Source of the DNA: Morchella semilibera
Lineage: Eukaryota; Ascomycota; Pezizomycetes; Pezizales; Morchellaceae
Length of the DNA: 64,000 nt
Direction of reading: 5' to 3'
Assembly (NCBI GenBank): GCA_009192285.1
Contig: WBVU01000003.1
Location: 4,433,973-4,497,972, forward strand
Shown here: positions 21,901-34,925 of the stretch, piece by piece
How the letters are laid out: every line of letters begins with the position of its first letter
How positions within the stretch are numbered: position 1 is the first letter of the stretch
The notes under the pieces: generated by a model
Database searches by the model: none
What the model was told of the DNA's origin: nothing
What the model saw: only the letters and a program-made list of their open reading frames with translations
Translations under genes and position numbers: made by a program

Positions 21901-24900
21901 TATCTCAACACTCAGCTCTCGCCGCCGCCACCGCACCGACATTGCGCCTCAAGAGATTTTATTGTTACGAGGCGTGGAACTCCATGTTTATCTGAAATTC
22001 TCACCCCAGACTCGGTAGGAGAAAACTATGACGCAGTCTCCCATGAGAACATCGCCTGTTTTTGGCACCTGGCGCCTGGCGCATCTTAGGTTGTTCCGGG
22101 ACAGCCCTTGAGACGAATGCAAGGTACATACCACCAAATGTCTCATCGAAACAAAGTGTCTTCATAAGCAGCTGCAACAATTGCTAATCGGCTGGACTTA
22201 AAAAGAGGCTTAAGCAATCGATCAATCAATCATGGTGCGCCAAACGACGTCATTGTATACAAAAGGCTGGCTGGAGCAATCGAGGCATACTCGGGTCATG
22301 CGGTGATCGATCTAGATCTTGGAATGCCGACTCTTCACCAACAAGTGCCGACGAACACAACGCGTTTGCTACTACAGTCTGTTTTGTCGCAAAAAAGCTT
22401 CAATTCTTCAGGGCTGGGCGCCTATTGTTCTTTTTATTTATTGAGGAGTAAACCTAATATTTGTAATAAAAACAACATTGCAATGTCGTGCTCTCGCCGT
22501 CATCCATCATGGAGCGGACAACACATTAATCTTATTTTTTATTTTTTATTTTTTATTTTTTCTTCCCCTTGCTTTTGCTGTGTTGCTTCCCCTTTCTCTT
22601 TCTCATATTTTGGCATTACTTTTAATGCTAGATCCTAAATTTAGGAGACAGTTCATCAGACGAATATCTCAGTCCCGGTAAGGCACAACACCATAGGTCG
22701 GTCGACCAGGACATGGTGCAACTCATTTGGAGGTTCTAAAGCGTAATTTCCGCACCAATCCCTTAGGAAGCATCGTGAAATGAAATTTGCTACCCCGCAT
22801 CCATTAAAAGAGAGGAGGCTCGAAAAAACTCTTGTCGTTACCGCGATCCCAGCCCTCTACTTCGATCCTCGCCTGAGCGACCAGGACTACTTTATCTCGT
22901 GATTCTTTGCGGGTAGCCAAAGGTGTTTGGACGTAGGACTTTCCTAGCCTACCCGAAAGGGGCGGCCGGGGGTTCACATTAATCCATCTTATCTGATCAC
23001 CTTCGTGATTTCCTTCCCTTCTCGTGTTTTCCTTCCCTTGTTTCCCTCCCCCGCGACCAATTCGCATTTCAATTTCGTCTCCGTTTTCGGCTCACGCCGG
23101 GAAATGGTCTCGATCGTGGGAAGGCAAGAGAAGCCGAGTTGACTCCCCGCGGTACGGCAGCAAGTGGACCGCCGCTGCTGCTAGCTCGCCTTTGCCCCTC
23201 ACAAGGCTCAAGGAGCGGGTCCCTTGATATGATATTGTACCTGCCTCCTGTCTGTGCCCTCCTGGCTACTATAAGCTATAGACACTGGGATTCTGGGGGG
23301 GCACGGGGAAATGGTATATGCTACGCCATATCATACCAGGTAGCCGGGGAAGTGGTTGGGGAGCACAAGGAGTGTAGAAGGGATAATATTCCGCACGTAT
23401 AGATAGATACGTACATACCAGGTAAGATGGGGTAGAAAACCAGCCAAACACGTAGTTTGAATCGCTCTCACCCCCCCCCCCCCCGCTTCGTGAGCTAATC
23501 GGAATATATACACCCAGCCATTCCTCCCCCTCCCTACACTAGCCACTGCGCTTTTTCCCCCCCTTACCCTTCCCCTCCCCAACAGGGCTCAGGAGGGAGG
23601 CGGAGAGCAAGGTGTAGTATCACGTATTTACAGGAGCTCATGAGACAACATGCATGAACACAGTAATTTAAACTTTTGTTTTGGATTGTTTACCTCCAGG
23701 CTCCCACCACAACCCCTCCCCCATTTATCTACATGCATCCAGTGCAACTCCCTCTTACTAGACGTTGGAGGTCGATGATGACGATGATAATGAACGTACA
23801 AAATGGTAAGTAGTTAGAGCAAAGGCAAAGGTAGAAGAAATGAGAAGTCCGACCGAAGTACTTATGTAGCTAAATAGATAGTACGCCCCACCCACACCAA
23901 TTGCCCGTCCCATCCGTTCCCATGCCCCCCCCCCCCAACTAGTTAAGAGATAATGAGAGAACGGAAAAACCCAAACCAAAAAAAAAAGGGGAGGTGGAGA
24001 GGTTCGGAATAAATACAACAAAATCACCAGAATAGAAAGCGCCGACCCACTCCCACTCCGCCTGCCCTGCTGCGTCCTGCAGCCCTGGGGTCCCTCGAGG
24101 ATAAAAGTCTAAAAAGGATCCGCACTATGTACCACTACGAGGAAATGAAATAAACGGGGAAAAAGTAGCCTATATGAAAGAAGAAAGATCCCACAATGAA
24201 TGACAAGAAGGTAATAAAAGAGGCATATGGGGTTGAGAAGAGAAAAGAAGCCATGCAGCGCAAAAGATAATAAAAAGAAAATCAAAAAACAGACCAACAC
24301 GAGAACACCAAAAGAAATAAGAGAAACAAGTACAATTAAAGCAGATAAACTCCAGCAGATAGTATAATAAAAAACTTAACGATAAAACCCCACCAAAATA
24401 AGGGACGAAGTTGATTTTGCCCGTCCCTCCCAATTCCATCTCGCGTACAGATATGGTGAGTTTCGGTTCGTGTAGTGAAAAGGATAAAAGAAAACCGTTG
24501 GTATCATCGTAGCAGGTCGTTAAGAGAGCAGACCGTTCCACGAACCAGCCATCAGAATGGGCCGATGGTCGTCTGAGAGGATCCACGCTTCCGCCGCCCT
24601 GTTCGCCTTTATCTCCAATGGCGGAATCGAAGTTGAGCAGCCCATATGCTCGCTCAATATGCTTGGCTCAAAATATTCAAAAACGATGACGACTTTTCCC
24701 AAACCAAAGCCAAAAAATAAACCAAAATAAAAAACAAAAACAATCCTCCAAAAGACGCGCTGTGTATAAGAAATTTGGTCGATAGGTTGAATTGGTTTAC
24801 TTTAACCGGCTACTGGAGTTGCGATTTCTACCCGAGTCTCCAGTGATTTTCGACGTGGCCATTAATGAGCCAATATATCTAATAGTGAATATGTCGTTAG

Positions 24901-24968
24901 TAAGAAAGAAAGAAAAAAAAAAGAACTCCCGAATCAACAAGTTTTTGTTGTGGTAAAAAGAGGGGGAG
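21901..24968. other. Spacer with simple repeats downstream of the coiled-coil gene
   Basis: No gene is supported. It holds an ATTTTTT tandem tract (about 22535-22560), a 14-base C run (23471-23484) and a 12-base C run (23925-23936). An 87-codon minus-strand frame at 23067-22804 is not recognised. The A-rich plus strand from about 24120 to 24960 could be the 3' UTR of the minus-strand gene that ends at 24969. Confidence 0.4.
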
Positions 24969-25501
24969 TTAATGGTGATCATACTCTTGGAGGAAACGAT
25001 TTTCGCCTTCTAGTTTATCATGCTCTTCCCTAACTTTATCTACACGATCAAGGAGTGCTAATAAGCCAGACTGTAATGTTTTTGCTTGTCTAAAGATTGT
25101 TAGCCGACGCCGCTCCACCATTTCCACGGCATTATCATGCAGATGAAAAGATAGTAGAAAAGGGATGCTCACTGTTCAAGCATAGCTTTTGCTTCCCGAC
25201 CAATTCGTTCCAGCTCCTCGCTGTTTCTTCGTGGGCTCATGCTCCTTGCATCATCTTCAGCATAAATTTCTCTTTCCACAACAGGCGATCTCCCTCTTTC
25301 TACCACATCTGGTTCCTCCCTTGACGCTACACGATCCTGACTTGATCTCATCGCTTCGCGGTCTATAGGGTCTTGGTCGCCGTGGATAGAACCAGGTGTT
25401 GAGGAAGTTGAGGAGGTGGCTGATAGAGGCGGCGACTCCAACACTTCAACATGAGAACGCGAAGTAATTGAGCGGTTGTTTTGGGGTCTCGTAGAAGACA
25501 T
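24969..25501 (-). CDS. Short coiled-coil (SCOC-like) protein
   Basis: Small coiled-coil protein; relatives of this family act at the Golgi and in autophagy signalling in animals, while the fungal role is poorly known. Exons are 25501-25173 and 25089-24969, with an 83-nt intron (GTGAGC...TTTAG); the product has 149 aa. The first ~100 residues are Ser/Thr/Arg-rich and low-complexity (RSITSRSHVEVLESPPLSAT). The C-terminal ~50 residues form one heptad-patterned helix (AKTLQSGLLALLDRVDKVRE, then HDKLEGENRFLQEY), as in the SCOC family with its GENRFL-type end. The start is the first ATG of the open frame. The family call rests on the C-terminal pattern only. Confidence 0.75.
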
Positions 25502-25832
25502 ACTAGTTTGTTATTGGTAAATATACCGATAGCTGAAAAGAATCAGAAGACTGTAAAATAGTCTTTTTGTGTCGAAAATACACTGTATAGTTAGTTGTGG
25601 TTGATGACAGTGTAGTGGTGACACTGAGTTAGGAGTGGTTGTGGTGTGTAGAGGTGTAAGGTGGGTTGAAGAGGTGTTGCGTTGCTGCTGGCTGAGCTGT
25701 ACGGTAGTGTAGAGGGGACACAGGGCAAAGGGCAGAGGCAGGTAGGTATAGGTAGGCCGTTGGTGATAGCCGAACCACTTATTGCTCACTCCTAAAGGGT
25801 TCGAGCAAGGGAAGAATGCAAGGGAAAGAGGG

Positions 25833-25854
25833 AAAAAAAAAAAAAAAAAAAAAA
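25833..25854. repeat. Poly-A run (22 bp)
   Basis: Twenty-two consecutive A on the plus strand, which is T22 upstream of the minus-strand coiled-coil gene, about 330 bp before its start. Confidence 0.9.
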
Positions 25855-26009
25855 GACGAACAAGAAAATAAACAGAAGGTTCGGCGGATAAATTAAGAAG
25901 ATAACACGACAACTGGTCTAGTGCTGGTCCCTCAGCTTTATTATGTTCCTCTTCTCTTCCTCTCTTTCCTTTAATAAGATGGGAGATTGGGAGCAAAGAA
26001 TTTTCTCTT

Positions 26010-26055
26010 TCTCTCCCTCTCCCTCTCCCTCTCCCTCTTTTTTTTTTTTTTTTTT
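26010..26055. repeat. CTCTCC microsatellite followed by T18
   Basis: Four to five CTCTCC-type units run directly into an 18-base T run. Confidence 0.9.
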
Positions 26056-26718
26056 AATTCGCTTTAATCTTTTTGCGGCTGTCTAGCACTAGGGAGGGGG
26101 GGGGGAAGTTATGAGTGGGAAAGAGAGGTAGGGGAAAGGAGGGGTGGTGGGTGGGTGACAGCGAAAGACGGCAAGTTTCGACAAGTAGGTACAATTCAGT
26201 AGGCCCAGTATGGTATGTACTTTACCGGTATCGGCACTGCGGGACTGTGCAGTGGTTTGGTACTGCAAATTATGAAAAGTCTCCGTGAGGCGTTCGAATC
26301 GTGTGTGTGCGTGCGTGGGATGGGATGGGATGGATGTAGAGTAGGTATCTCGAGGACGGAGGAGAAAAAGGGAGCTCTCTAGAACCCTTTGCCTTAACTT
26401 AGCCAAAACCCTTCTCCTTCCTCTCCCCCTTCTATTCAGGCTTCTTCCCTCCCAACACTGATCGCTCCACAAATTCCCTACTCCAGGGCAAGGGCATTCG
26501 CACTCCAGCCTTTCCCCGTGACTGCTAGGGTCGTGAGATCACCCAACAACCCGTGAGGAGCAAAGACGCACTGCTTGTCTTTCCAGGCTACCATACATTT
26601 CGTACGAGATGGGCCCTTGCTCACTCAATTGTTCGTTCGATACAAACTTACAGCTTTTTTTTTTTCGGGCTTAACCTCTTCCCACATTTTCCCACAACAC
26701 AGCCTCCCTAATACTACT

Positions 26719-26763
26719 ATGATGATGATGATGATGATGATGATGGTGATGACGATGACGATG
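26719..26763. repeat. ATG trinucleotide microsatellite
   Basis: About ten ATG units, then interrupted GTG/ACG variants. It lies in a spacer and is not part of a supported ORF. Confidence 0.9.
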
Positions 26764-27791
26764 GACTAGAGTACAAAAAATACAGGTTGTAGCTATAGTC
26801 CATCTATCTCATCTCTACTCTATATAGAGTTTAAGCAATGGGGCTGATGGTTTATTCCCGTGATCCTTTATTACACTGCTGACATGAGTGAAAAGGAGAG
26901 CAGCTCAGCTGGCTCGTAGGTAGGTAAAAGCAGCGTCCAGGTGCGCGTGCTGTGTCAACCATAACGCTCTCAAAGATTGATTTCACCACATGTTAACCTA
27001 GCCCTTAATCGGGTTGCCCTTGCTAAAACCCATCCCTTTACTCTTAAAAGGATCGCTGGGAATAGTCCGAACATTTTGGAGTAAAATTCAGTACACATTG
27101 AAATTTGTTACGATTTCACGCTCGCTTCTCGGCTATATATACACATGACATGTGTCACGGATGATACAATGACGGAGCTTTCATAGGAGAAGGGAAGGAG
27201 CGACAAGCGGCTGGTCATCGCGGTGAGTGGGGTACAACGGAGGACCGCTCTTCTAGAGTGGACAAGGAACGATTGATATTTGCGGTAATGATGGGTGGTG
27301 ATTTGCAGAGAATTTGGTGATCGACACAGAAACGGGGTTTTGGGACCCGATGGATGCAGGCTCGCGAAGCCAACGGACAGAGAAGCCCGAAAGAAAAAAG
27401 AACAGGCAAAAAAGAAGTAGTGAATCGGCGTATTTAGAATCCTGACTGTAAGGCTACTGCAGTCGGGTTTCGCACGTATGTTAGGTGTAGGTACTTTAGA
27501 GACGTATGTACCAATACGTATACATCTCACGAAGTCAACAGCTGGGGAGGTTACAAAAGCGAGCTTCTAGGACCCAGCCGAGTTACAAGGGACCAGGATG
27601 TGAAACTTAGGATCAGCAAAGGAAGTGGGCTCTCCAGTGACGTTAGGGTGAGACTGTTTCCCGAAATGCAGCTGCAGTCACACCGTGAAACGCTGCATTT
27701 TCCCTGCCGAATGCCGACGTTGGCCATAAAATGCCAAGGCTCCTGTAATGCACGCTAAAAATATCGAATAGGGAATGCCTAGGCGCCATCC

Positions 27792-27816
27792 AAAAAAAAA
27801 AAAAAAAAAAAAAAAA
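27792..27816. repeat. Poly-A run (25 bp)
   Basis: Twenty-five consecutive A, the longest mononucleotide run in the window. Confidence 0.9.
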
Positions 27817-28845
27817 CCCGTTGGAGGAATGGATTAGAAAGGCTCGCACGCAGCACCGTTGGTAGAGTAGAATAAAGTCCCCGACTTTGGACTCCAGGAA
27901 TACTCCGAGCTATCTACATTTATATACCTACCTGAAGCAGCCGCAGATGCAGGTTTACGATTATCTAGGGCTGGAGGAGAGGGTAATGGCGTTCCTAGAA
28001 GAGAAACAAGCACTGGATGCATTCCTCCAAGGGCCCTGAAAGATAAGGTTCGGGAAACGGATCACTTTGCTCTGCGGCTGCTAATTATTGATTATCAGCA
28101 GGCGGCTCTGCTCTTTGTCAACCACATTGTGCTTACATACATCTTTCTATCAATGCAAATTCCAAATATACTATTTATCTGCCTTTAATTCTGTAGTAAC
28201 GCGAGATTTAGATCATGACACATCACCGGCCGGGTACACATCACCTCAATGTACAGGTTACTCAACCAATTAACATGTTATTAACCTAGCCAAACTAACA
28301 AACTAGGCAAGAATAACACGTTGACACAACTTGTCAAGTCCAACGTTGGAACTCCATCTGTTGGGAGGGGTCCAACGTCACATATCGTGATTCTGAGCCA
28401 CGACAACACCAGACCAGATAGTAGGTACTTCTTAGCTCTGGGCAACTCGACACGCCAGTTTTACTGTATCGCCACTTCAGGCTTGCCCTAGTAATTCCCC
28501 TGCATATCTCTAAATCAGTATCTCCTCCTGTTCCTGATCTCCTCATCCTGCTTCCGCGTAGCATCTCAGCTCCATCCCCCGACCTGTTGCTTGTTTTGTC
28601 CAGTTTCCCCTCCTCATTCCTCGACCCTAGACAGCTACCCAGGTGCAACTCCTCCCTACCCCCTTAGTTAGGGCCCTTGCTGCCCCTTGCCAACGTCATT
28701 GTCGGACTCAACGTCAACTCCAAAAACAAAGGCCGGGTGACGAATTCCATCCGTATAGCTACCCCACACACATACACAGACACATCCTTTCCCGTTCTTA
28801 TCGCGAACGAGCTCACCCGCATTGTCCTCGAATCCTTTAATCGAG

Positions 28846-31800
28846 ATGTCCAATGCACAGCGTCGTCGGAGTAATCTCGGCTCCGTCCATTCTCGTCAGT
28901 CTGTCCGCCAATCTGTTCTGGTGACCACTGACGATGCTTACTCTTATGCTCTACGCTGTGCTTACCTGCACTATCTTCTCCAACCTCGGCCCCGGAGACA
29001 GATCCCCGCCCCTGCCGCTCCGGCCATTCACCGGAGTTCTACTAGCTTTCATGAGGTGATGCGTGATTTCACGCACTCAGTGCGTGATTCAAAGAGTACT
29101 CGGTTTCCCAAAGATTTTATGCCCAATCTACAAAAGAGGCTGGAAAGTGTATGGATGGGAAGAGATAGCAATGTCGAATATAAAGATGCAGCGGTAAAAC
29201 GTACTTTTGCTGCGTTTTACACCGCTTTCAAGGAGCCTAGATTTTATGATCAGGTATCCAAGTCACGTCGACCGGAAGATCTAGTCTTGATCTTTTACTC
29301 ATCGGCCACCAAAGAGCTGCAGAAATTGAAAGCGGATGATTCGTGGAAATGGCTAGCGGACCGTCATGTTGCTCTGTTTGTCAGGCTTATGCATGCGGTT
29401 ATCAAGGAATTGGGCGGCCACCAAGAATTGAGTAGTAAGTTGGGAACTATGGAGTCGAAACTGCTACAACATGACTCAAGTTTATCGGATGAGACTAATA
29501 GGCGTTCGTCAACGTCTACTATCTTGGGCCCCCCAGCGCCGTTGTCTTATAACGTTAACGATATGCCAATGGTGAAGGTGGTATCTAAAGTTTTCAACAT
29601 ACCATTGGCAACATGCCAGCAAGATATCAATAAAAATAAGCCATCCTGGACCGAAAAGGCAGCTTTGCAGGACCTGAAAGCGTACAATAATTTTCTGAGT
29701 CTTGGTAACACCAGACGTACATTACGCAGTGACGACTTTGACACAGATGAGGCGTGGGATACCTGGCGGAAGTCAGAGGGCCCGGCATTGTCGCAACTCA
29801 TGTTAGCCATTGTTCAGTCTAACCCTACCGAACTTTCAAAGACCACTTCGGGGCAGCCGTCCAGCGGATTGCGGAATTCCATTTCTTCCTCTGTTTCGTA
29901 TTCCATACCAGGCGATCTAACCCGCCCCTCTTCCATCTCCAGCTTTGACCAACCGGTTGATATGGAAGCCCTTGGCCTGTCCCCAAGCTCCCCAACGGAT
30001 TCCACTGTGGACACACCATATACATATATCCCACCAGATCCCCGAGGTTATTATCGTGCAGTAGCGGAGAAATGTTTTTCCTACGATTTGAATGATCCTG
30101 ATCTTCAACCGGTTGAACTCCCGGGATCGGAAGATCCTGTGAGCATGATCTCAAAGTCGTCATTGGATCTTTTGGCCGAATGTGGTTTGCGTTGGCGTGT
30201 TCCATTATCTTCCAGAACGATACTTTTTATGGATGTCATCCGCTCAAAATACCAGGACAACGAAATCGACCTTTCTATTCTTGATATTGCCTTCATGTAT
30301 GCCAAGAATGCCACCTCATTCGAGTGGCAAACCTGGACCTTGTCGGACCAGAATATGTTTCGTCAGATATTATCCTCTGTGCATGAAACTTTACTTAGAG
30401 AGCTTTATGATGTCCTTCAGCATGCATTTGACGCAAAGGCGAGGCCTGTGGGGAGGGTGATGTGGATTTTGGATAAGCATATCTATGATGATCCGCTGTT
30501 CACCCCTGGCGACATGGAAAGTTATGTTGACCAACTAAAGGAAGGGTTAAGAATTAAAGCTGTCGAGGTGATGGAAGAATTATTGCGAGACCTACCTCAA
30601 GATAGGTCCGAGTTAGATCCGTTCCACGTTGTGGAACTGACGCAAAAGATCGTGAAACTGGCGGAAAAAATTAGTAAACGGTTTAAAGAGCCTGTTTTAG
30701 GGTGAGTTCGTTGCCTATATTCCAGAAATCTAACTGGAGTTTAGTCCATGTCTGACATGATATGCTCTAGATCTGTCAATCCTGTCATGATCTTTATTGA
30801 GGTAGTATTTCCCAAGTTCGCCGTTGAGGCAAAAAGCATAATCCTTGATATCATGAACATATATAAGGAGAAAAACCAGGATGTGGAGATTGAGGACGGA
30901 TTCGATCTCTACAGAGAACTTGCAGAAATTCGCCGGATATACAGAGAAGCCCATCCGGAAAAGCGCTTCCCGGTTCACTTTGAAGATTTTCTCGCGGACT
31001 TTGCCTGGCGCTGGCTCAAAAACACAGATGCCAAGGTCATTGGTTGGGTCGATGAGGCTATTAAACATGACGACTTTACAATTAAGACCCGGGAGGAGGA
31101 AGGGCGTGAGCCCACAGATGACGAGCGACATACGCTATCAGTACTGGATATATTCCGGTCCTTTAATCAAACTGTGGATTACATTAAGAAATTGCAATGG
31201 GGTGATGACATTCAGCATGCCCGCTTCATGACGGCTTTATCGAAGACTATTGGCAGTGGTATAGCAAGGTATTGTGAAGTACTTGAGAAGCTTTTCACAT
31301 ATGAAATGGATAGACAAACCCCAGAGCAGGAGGCCGCAGCGAACCAGACTAGGCAGCAGAAATGGATGGCGCTGGCCAGGGATGCGTGGAGCAATACTGA
31401 AAAAATTGAGCCATTCCAGTTTGCCCCAGAGGTGTGCTTTGTCTTTGTCCAAGAGTTATGACAGGGTGAAAACTAATTATTTCATCCAATTAGTCTTGCG
31501 TGAAACTTAACGATATTGAGTTTGCGATCCTACAGCTCGACAAATTAGAGCACTCTGTAAACGTCGATGGTGTTGCAGAAACCCTTGTTCGAGCCGCACC
31601 TCCCCCTGGGAGAAAACCACTCAAAAACTATGTTTTTACCATCAAAATTGTCGAAGCCGAAGACTTGAAAGCCATGGACATCAATGGTTTTAGTGATCCA
31701 TATGTTGTTCTCGGGGATGAATACCAAAAGCGGTTAGCAAAGACTAGGGTTGTGTATAGAAATTTAAATCCACGATGGGAAGAAACTGTGGACATTACCA

Positions 31801-33098
31801 CCCAAGGGCCAATTTGGTTGACGGCAACGGTGTGGGATTGGGATACCGTTGGCGACCACGACTGTGTCGGTAGGACGAGTATCAAGTTAGACCCATCGCA
31901 CTTTGGGGACTTTCTGCCGCAGGAACACTGGCTTGAATTGGACACACAAGGGAGGTTATTACTTAGGGTTAGCATGGAAGGAGAAAGGGACGATATTCAG
32001 TTTTACTTTGGAAAGGCCTTTAGAACATTGAAGAGAACGGAGAGGGACATGACCAGGCAGATTACGGATAAGGTATACGGTCCCGTTACCCTTTTCAAGG
32101 TCGCATTAAGATGCTTACTTGGTCGTGCTGTTTTAGTTGTCTGCCTATATCCATCACTGTCTCTCACGCGCAGCTCTCAAGAACGTCCTATCCAAAGGTT
32201 ATGGTATATCTGCAGTATCCAGTCTTTTCAGTCGGACAGGGCTAGGTGCTCGGCCGCAATCAACAGTAGGGCCAGCTGTTACAGAAGCGGATATCGCGGC
32301 AGCGGTTGTTCCACTGACGGACTATTTTAATGAAAATTTTGCGATCCTGAACACCACTCTTACCAGCACCGCAATGATGCTTGTTATGTCAAGACTCTGG
32401 AAAGAAATTCTGGTGACACTCGAAGCATTGCTTGTCCCCACACTGTCAGACCAGCCATCACAGCAAAAACCGTTGACCCCACAGGAATCTGAAGTTTGCT
32501 TTAGGTGGCTACAGGTGATTATGCCAAACACTTTATAATTTGTACCAACTAACATGAACTACAATAGCTTATGTTTGATTTCTTCCATGTTATCGATGAG
32601 AATACTGGAGAAGCCAGTGGTGTTCCATTGGAGATTCTTAAATCCCCCAAATACCACGAACTTCAATCGCTTAACTTTTTTTACTTTGAATCAACCGACA
32701 ACCTCATTCGCACATCCGAGAGGATGGCAAACGCCGCGGCAGCGCGGCAGCAACAGGCCCGCCTTCGCATGTCCAATTCTCACTCTAGTAGTAGTCAAGT
32801 TGGCGGCATGCTGGGCGTCCCAGGCGCCAAGAGGACAAAGAGTGTGCTTATGAGTAGAAACCTAGGAACAATGCGAAAGGCAAAGGAAGAGAAGAGGAGG
32901 GAGGCTCAAGCAGAGCCGAGTGACGACATGATCTTGAGGATCCTGAGAATGAGGCCCGAAGCAGCGGGGTACTTGAAAGATAGGAGCAGGCAAAAGGAAA
33001 GACTTGCAGCCACAGCTGCCGCAGAGGCAATCGTAAGACAGAGCATGAATGCGGGACCCGGCAGGATGGGTGCCATGGTTCCGGGTATGAGGAGATGA
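28846..33098 (+). CDS. ync13: Munc13-like protein with MUN/MHD regions and a C2 domain
   Basis: Fungal homologue of UNC-13/Munc13 (S. pombe Ync13 type), thought to aid vesicle fusion at the plasma membrane and to link secretion with endocytosis and septum formation. Exons are 28846-30701, 30771-31431, 31494-32072, 32137-32514 and 32568-33098; the product has 1,334 aa, all in frame. MHD1-like sequence spans the exon 1/2 junction (VVELTQKIVKLAEKISKRFK then NPVMIFIEVVFPKFAVEAKS). A C2 domain lies at about residues 885-1005 (YVFTIKIVEAEDLKAMDING, SDPYVVLGD, WDWDTVGDHDCVG) and keeps the Asp residues expected for Ca2+ binding. An MHD2 region follows (TDYFNENFAILNTTL, LMFDFFHVIDENTG). The C-terminal ~100 residues are basic and Ala/Arg-rich. 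Open frame extends to 28822, but the first ATG is at 28846. The exact function in this fungus is inferred. Confidence 0.92.
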
Positions 33099-34135
33099 TG
33101 CGATTTTAGTATGATGGTTAAGTTCCTAACATTGTGTTTGGCGTTTCATTGCGGACTCAATTCACTTGGTGCAGCTCGAGCGTGTGATTGGATTATTCTT
33201 CTATATCCCCAATCTTTCTTATTCCCCGACTGATCTTGTTGGCTTGCGGTTTCTCTTTCTTTTATAGTGCAAGATTCCCTCTACAGTACCCTTGTCTTTA
33301 CTTTGCCCCACGATACGAATAAGATACGAATAATAACATGTTACGAGGATTCATGGTCTTTTTTTTTTTTTTTTTTCCTTTTTTATATTTATTTGGAAAT
33401 GGAATGGTACTGGAAAGCGTTATCCGTTTGTTGTGGGAGATTCCTTGCTTATTCCTCTTTTGTTTTTCTTCTCTTTCTATCGTGATCTTACACACCTTTC
33501 TGGGTTCTGATATAACTTTGGGTTCAAATCGTGGTCTGTAATACTAGGGTGTTTGTTTCTAAAACATAATATCAGTAAACAGTGAGATTGGAAATCTCAA
33601 CCCCGCGCACAGACACTGCTTTGTAGACCCGTGGAATTCCCCGCGTCATCCCTCTCGATCTACCCACACCTAAGAAGCACCCCCATTCCACTTCTCCCTC
33701 CCGGGCGATTACTAATTACCCGTGGCTAACAAACAGGCCCTCACGAGAAATCACTCGGCCACCCACAGACATAAAACTCCCGGGCGATCGCGGGCACAGA
33801 CCACACCCTATCGGCGCATGACCAAACTCGGCATTCGGCGGCGGCGCTCGGAAAAAAGTTCTTTCGGGCTGGTGGGAGGGGGGGGCCCGGGGGGTGGTAT
33901 GTGCGACCCGAGACGTACACTAAACAAGTAAGTACATGTACTCTAGTACTTGAGCTTACATATGCAGGTACATGTAGCTTTAGGGGGGGGTATTGGATGT
34001 CTTAAGCCGGGGAGTGGAGACGGGAGAGGGGGGTAGGGGGGGAGGGAGTCTCCCTTTCCTCTTTCTACTATACTGCTTCTTGTTCTTTTCGTACGTACGT
34101 CTGCTTGCCTACTATCGTAAATAGTATTACCAATA
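33099..34135. other. Spacer upstream of the secreted-protein gene
   Basis: No gene is seen. It contains T18 at 33359-33376 and TACATGTA at 33933 and about 33969, some 165-200 bp before the next start codon. A G-rich segment lies at 33870-33900 and another at 34010-34050. Confidence 0.5.
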
Positions 34136-34836
34136 ATGAAGCCGGCCCTCCTCTTCGCCGCCGTCCTCGCTGCCTCGGCGTCAGTACTCTGCTCGCCGTA
34201 TGTCCCCAGGGACGCCGAGTTAGGCACAGGTATGTCCTCGTGATCGATCTCCTGGGGTTTTGTTTTTTTTATTTTTTTATTTTTTTATTTTTGTTTACTG
34301 ATACGGATGCTGACGGATTGGATTGGCTTGTGTGCTCTGCATGAGAATAGACGGGTGGAACGCCATCGTGCCGCTCTCGCCGGCCGCCTCCGCGGTCCTC
34401 GCCCTCATCACGGGACTCCACTATGAGTACTGGTGCACAGAGTTCCTACCGTACATGGCGACGCCGGCGGCGTATGTGGTGACGACCGTCACTGCTACTG
34501 TCACTGGTGCCGCCTCTGCAACCACCACCACGACAACGACAACCACCACCACCACTACGAAGGCAGCGGCTGCGGGGAGGTATGTTTTTTTTTTAATCTG
34601 TAGGTGGGTGGGGGGGGGGGGTGGCTGACTGTGGGTGTTTTTTATTTGTTTGTAGGGGTCTGGATCAGGACGGGATCGTGAAGTTGCCGGGCGTGCTGGC
34701 GCCGTTTGGGAAGGAGGCGGTGGCCGAGGCGTGTAGTGCGGTGTTTAGGCCCAAGCCGAGGGCGACGACGACGACGGTTGTGGTTGATGGAACGGCGACG
34801 GAGACGGCGGCTGTGACGGTTACGGAAGCGGTGTAG
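34136..34836 (+). CDS. Small secreted Thr-rich protein, unknown function
   Basis: I do not recognise the family. Exons are 34136-34229, 34351-34579 and 34656-34836, giving 167 aa. The N-terminus MKPALLFAAVLAASASVLCS is a clear signal peptide with an Ala-X-Ala-like end, followed by SPYVPRD, which could be a processing site. The mature part has hydrophobic, Ser/Ala-rich stretches, a YWCTEFLPYM motif, a run of 13 Thr (residues about 82-94), which could carry O-mannose glycans, and a globular-looking C-terminal part (GIVKLPGVLAPFGKEAVAEA) with one Cys. Intron 1 has T-rich interior tracts and intron 2 a 12-base G run. Base composition is GC-rich and third positions are mostly G/C, unlike the housekeeping genes. 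It could be a wall or surface protein or an effector-like protein; this is inference. Confidence 0.75.
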
Positions 34837-34877
34837 TGTGGGGGGTCTGGGTGGGTGGCTGAGATGGGGTCGGCATG

Positions 34878-34925
34878 CGGGTGCGGGTGCGGGTGCGGGT
34901 GCGGGTACGGGTACGGGTACGGGTA
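34878..34925. repeat. GGGTGC/GGGTAC hexanucleotide array
   Basis: About eight head-to-tail hexamers, the first as GGGTGC and the later ones as GGGTAC, starting 42 bp after the stop of the secreted-protein gene, so probably in its 3' UTR. Every unit carries GGG, so the transcript could form a G-quadruplex. Confidence 0.9.

Larger units (their letters stand above)
25502..28845. other. Spacer with many simple repeats between the divergent coiled-coil and Munc13-like genes
   Basis: No gene is supported. Simple repeats: A22 at 25833-25854, a CTCTCC tract at about 26010-26037 followed by T18 to 26055, G10 at 26096-26105, an ATG trinucleotide array at 26719-26763, and A25 at 27792-27816. A foldback lies at about 28271-28323. 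The 26.0-26.5 kb segment is strongly C/T strand-biased, as in fungal promoters. A 140-codon minus-strand frame near 27.1-27.5 kb shows no family resemblance. Confidence 0.45.

Noticed and set aside
22804-23067. 87-codon minus-strand frame with a protein-like look
   Set aside because: No family recognised, no introns, and no conserved neighbour relation to support it.
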